Below, piece after piece: positions 7,087-8,926 of a stretch of 8,926 nt of DNA. The notes below the pieces were generated by a model that did not search any database, was not told the DNA's origin, and saw nothing but the letters and a program-made list of their open reading frames with translations. The translations under genes were made by a program, and so were the position numbers. The DNA is from an uncultured bacterium (lineage in GTDB: Bacteria > Cyanobacteriota > Vampirovibrionia > Gastranaerophilales > Gastranaerophilaceae), in assembly GCA_900553205.1 (NCBI GenBank), contig USCK01000073.1, positions 1 to 8,926 of the forward strand, in the 5' to 3' direction. Every line of letters begins with the position of its first letter. Positions within the stretch are counted from its first letter, which is position 1.

Positions 7087-7392
7087 CTATTCATTGTTTT
7101 CAATAAAACCATTTTTGCCATCAACTTCAATAATAAATAATCTTGTAATTCTTTCATAAGAACTTGCTGAATAAACAGCGTTTCTAAAAGCTTTTTCCGC
7201 ACTTTCTTTATTTAATGATGTTCTTATTGTTGTATTCGGTAAATTAAAATTACCCTCATCTTTTACAGAAATATAATTGTGTAGCCTACTATCTTCTTTG
7301 CATATATCACTTGCAGATATGTCACAAGGGGATAAATCATAAGATATAATGCTCTTGGTATTACTAAAATTCATTGTTGTTGATTCTTTCAT
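7087..7392 (-). CDS. Uncharacterised small soluble protein
   Basis: I do not recognise this 101-residue protein. It has no membrane span or signal peptide. The first half is polar with two cysteines (C23, C31) and several acidic residues. The second half, from about 55, looks better folded: a segment NTTIRTSL, a helix NKESAEKAFRNAVYSAS (61-77), and a beta-strand LFIIEVDG (85-92). The length and the helix-plus-strand ending suggest a compact alpha/beta fold, but no family comes to mind. The start at 7392 is favoured over the internal Met7 because AAGGAG stands 5 bases upstream, while Met7 has no such site. It begins 2 bases after the rhuM stop and is followed by the membrane-anchored gene, making a tight two-gene insert between rhuM and hsdS. 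Confidence 0.72.
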   Translation of the reverse strand: MKESTTMNFSNTKSIISYDLSPCDISASDICKEDSRLHNYISVKDEGNFNLPNTTIRTSLNKESAEKAFRNAVYSASSYERITRLFIIEVDGKNGFIENNE

Positions 7393-7394
7393 AT

Positions 7395-8420
7395 TTACTC
7401 CTTATCCTTTTTTGTTATTCGTTTAATCTCTTCAATTTGTTTGTCAAAATCAGATACATAATTTTTATCTTGAATGATTTTATATTTTTTAAATTCAGTT
7501 ATTGCAAGAGATTCTGCAACTTCATGCGTAACTTTTCCTGCATTAGTTAAAATTTCTTCTTCATTAAATTTTAAAAATGCATCTAATTTTTTAACCCAAT
7601 CTTTCATATACATGGGTTGTTTCTTTATAGCTTGCATTTCTGCATAATCTAAGTACATTGATACAATCCTATTAAGATAATCAAGTTCATCTTTTTGTAA
7701 ATAATTCTTTGCTATTATTACATCGCTTTGTAATATTTTACCATCTGGTCCTTTTCTCCAAGAAGTTAAACCCATATGTGGTTTTGTGCTATCTGCTCTG
7801 TCTTTTATAATTTCAGCAGCCGTTTTTCCTGTAATCGCAAAATGAAGTTTATTTTGGACAGTCGCAAAAAATTGTTTTGAGAGTTCTGTTTTAGGGGAAT
7901 AATCCACAGATGTTGCATATATATCTGTTATTTTTTGATAAGCCATTCGTTCACTTGATCGAATATCTCTAATTTCTTCTAATAAATCATCAAAAAAACG
8001 TGTACTAAATTTTGAACCATATTTAAAACGATAATTATCTAAAACATACCCTTTATGAATATATTTCTGTAAAATAGAAGTTGCCCATTGCCTAAATTGA
8101 GTACCTCTTTCAGATTTTACCCTATAACCTACAGCTATAATTGCATCTAGTGAATAATAAGTTAAACTTCTTGAAACCTTTCTAGAACCTTCGTTTTGAA
8201 CTTGTAAGTAATCCTTACAAGTTGATTTTTTTTCTAACTCGTTTTCTTCATAAATATGTTTTAAATGCAAAGTAATATTTTGGGGGGTAGTTTCAAATAA
8301 TTCAGCCATTTTCTTTTGGGTAAGCCAAATATTTTCTTCTGCATATAAAACCTCGATAGTAACTCTTCCATCAGGAGAATTATAAAATGTTATTTCGTTT
8401 TCAAGATCTTTCTTACCCAT
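7395..8420 (-). CDS. rhuM: RhuM-family protein
   Basis: This 341-residue protein matches the RhuM family (COG3943), named from a Salmonella pathogenicity-island gene and common as cargo of type I RM loci. The N-terminal part has a helix-turn-helix look: WLTQKKMAELFETTPQNITLHL (32-53). It is followed by the family signature YYSLDAIIAVGYRVKS and RGTQFRQWA (88-113). The conserved C-terminal core runs from FFATVQNKLHFAITGKTAAEI (184-204) through MGLTSW (216-221), IAKNYL (236-241) and LNRIVSMYLDYAE (249-261) to DWVKKLDAFLKF (274-285). The length is normal and the frame intact. The biochemical function is not established; DNA binding and regulation of the operon are plausible from the helix-turn-helix but unproven. 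The start overlaps the hsdM stop by 8 bases, with AAAGGAG about 10 bases upstream, inside hsdM. There is a G6 run at 8282-8287 and an A8 run (minus strand) at 8226-8233. Confidence 0.92.
   Translation of the reverse strand: MGKKDLENEITFYNSPDGRVTIEVLYAEENIWLTQKKMAELFETTPQNITLHLKHIYEENELEKKSTCKDYLQVQNEGSRKVSRSLTYYSLDAIIAVGYRVKSERGTQFRQWATSILQKYIHKGYVLDNYRFKYGSKFSTRFFDDLLEEIRDIRSSERMAYQKITDIYATSVDYSPKTELSKQFFATVQNKLHFAITGKTAAEIIKDRADSTKPHMGLTSWRKGPDGKILQSDVIIAKNYLQKDELDYLNRIVSMYLDYAEMQAIKKQPMYMKDWVKKLDAFLKFNEEEILTNAGKVTHEVAESLAITEFKKYKIIQDKNYVSDFDKQIEEIKRITKKDKE
7398..7403 (-). promoter_or_regulatory. Ribosome binding site of the 101-aa gene
   Basis: AAGGAG lies 5 bases before the ATG at 7392 and next to the rhuM stop codon. 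It decides for this start over the in-frame ATG six codons later, which has no such site. Confidence 0.8.
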
Positions 8421-8926
8421 TTATGCCAAGCTCCTTTAAGTATCCTTTCATTTTCAATTGGACATCAGCCAACTGTTTTTCAAGGTTTTCAATTTCCCTT
8501 TGAGTAGCTAGAATATCAATTTCCGCTTCTTCCTCAAAAGTATCAACATAACGAGGAATATTTAGATTATATTCGTTTTCTTTGATTTCGTCTAAAGTTG
8601 CAAGATAAGAATATTTATCAATTGTTTCACGCTTTTTATAGGTTTGAACAATTTTTTCTATATCCGAATCTCGTAATATATTCTGGTTTTTACCTGATTC
8701 ATATTCTCTTGAAGCATCTATAAACAAGATATCATTGCTTTTTCTATTCTTCTTGAATACTAAAATTGCAGCCGGAATTCCTGTACCATAGAATAAATTT
8801 TGCGGCAAACCAATTACAGCATCTAAGAAATTATCATTTTCAATAAATTGTTTCCTGATTTTACCTTCTGCACCTTCTCTGAATAGAACTCCGTGAGGAA
8901 CAACAACTCCGACTTTGCCACCATCT
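8413..8926 (-). CDS. hsdM: Type I restriction enzyme, methyltransferase subunit HsdM (3' part)
   Basis: HsdM transfers a methyl group from S-adenosylmethionine to adenine in the target and forms the core complex with HsdS. Only the last 170 residues are in the window; the gene runs off the right edge, so the SAM-binding and NPPF/Y catalytic motifs are not visible. The visible part reads in one frame from the edge: DGGKVGVVVPHGVLFREGAE, then KIRKQFIENDNFLDAVIGLP, then QNLFYGTGIPAAILVFKK. These are highly typical HsdM segments that follow the catalytic domain. The tail after about position 8550 is charged and helical (EREIENLEKQLADVQLKMK-like), as in the HsdM C-terminal helices that contact HsdS. 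A TTG at 8806-8808 is an internal leucine codon and not a start. The gene ends 8 bases inside rhuM. Confidence 0.95.
   Translation of the reverse strand, partial: DGGKVGVVVPHGVLFREGAEGKIRKQFIENDNFLDAVIGLPQNLFYGTGIPAAILVFKKNRKSNDILFIDASREYESGKNQNILRDSDIEKIVQTYKKRETIDKYSYLATLDEIKENEYNLNIPRYVDTFEEEAEIDILATQREIENLEKQLADVQLKMKGYLKELGING
8431..8437 (-). promoter_or_regulatory. Ribosome binding site of rhuM
   Basis: AAAGGAG lies inside the hsdM 3' end, about 10 bases before the rhuM ATG, slightly farther than usual. It supports the start at 8420, which overlaps the hsdM stop by 8 bases. Confidence 0.65.

Noticed and set aside
8282..8287. G6 run in rhuM as a phase-variation switch
   Set aside because: Six G is short for slippage and it encodes conserved-looking residues (TPQ) of the helix-turn-helix; it is noted only because G runs are rare in this A+T-rich sequence.
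8413..8808. A separate 131-aa gene starting with TTG at 8808
   Set aside because: The frame continues unbroken to the window edge and encodes typical HsdM sequence upstream, so the TTG is an internal leucine codon of a longer hsdM.

Overview
The window is one continuous minus-strand anti-phage operon from a low-GC bacterium. It is a type I restriction-modification (RM) locus, read right to left as hsdM (3' part only) - rhuM - unknown 101-aa gene - unknown one-membrane-span 146-aa gene - hsdS - kwaA - kwaB - hsdR - HExxH metallopeptidase. Genes fill positions 169 to 8926 with gaps of at most 16 bases, and most junctions overlap or are separated by 2-3 bases. I see no promoter inside it; the operon start lies beyond the right edge.

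Organism: hand counts give about one third G+C in hsdR and hsdS, about 27% in kwaB and about 22-23% in kwaA. Clear purine-rich Shine-Dalgarno sequences precede several genes, and TGA ends two genes, which argues against a code reading UGA as tryptophan. This does not identify a phylum. There is no rRNA, tRNA, integrase, transposase or CRISPR array in the window.

Restriction-modification core: HsdM (the last 170 residues are visible) methylates DNA. HsdS (396 aa) supplies sequence specificity through two target-recognition domains that are unusually similar to each other. HsdR (1063 aa) carries an intact PD-(D/E)XK nuclease and a superfamily 2 translocase. All three read intact where visible, so the system is probably functional.

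Cargo between the RM genes: between hsdS and hsdR sit a four-span membrane protein and a DUF4868-type protein, the two genes of the Kiwa defence system (kwaA, kwaB). Between hsdM and hsdS sit a RhuM-family protein and two short genes I do not recognise, one of them membrane-anchored. After hsdR comes a YgjP/SprT-like zinc peptidase, a common companion of type I RM loci. The locus therefore pairs DNA restriction in the cytoplasm with a membrane-based Kiwa response on one transcript, plus an uncharacterised two-gene insert.

Left edge: positions 1 to about 120 are about 46% G+C, much richer than the operon, and are open in one frame on each strand. They mark the end of the operon and may be the tail of a convergent gene or a dispersed repeat.
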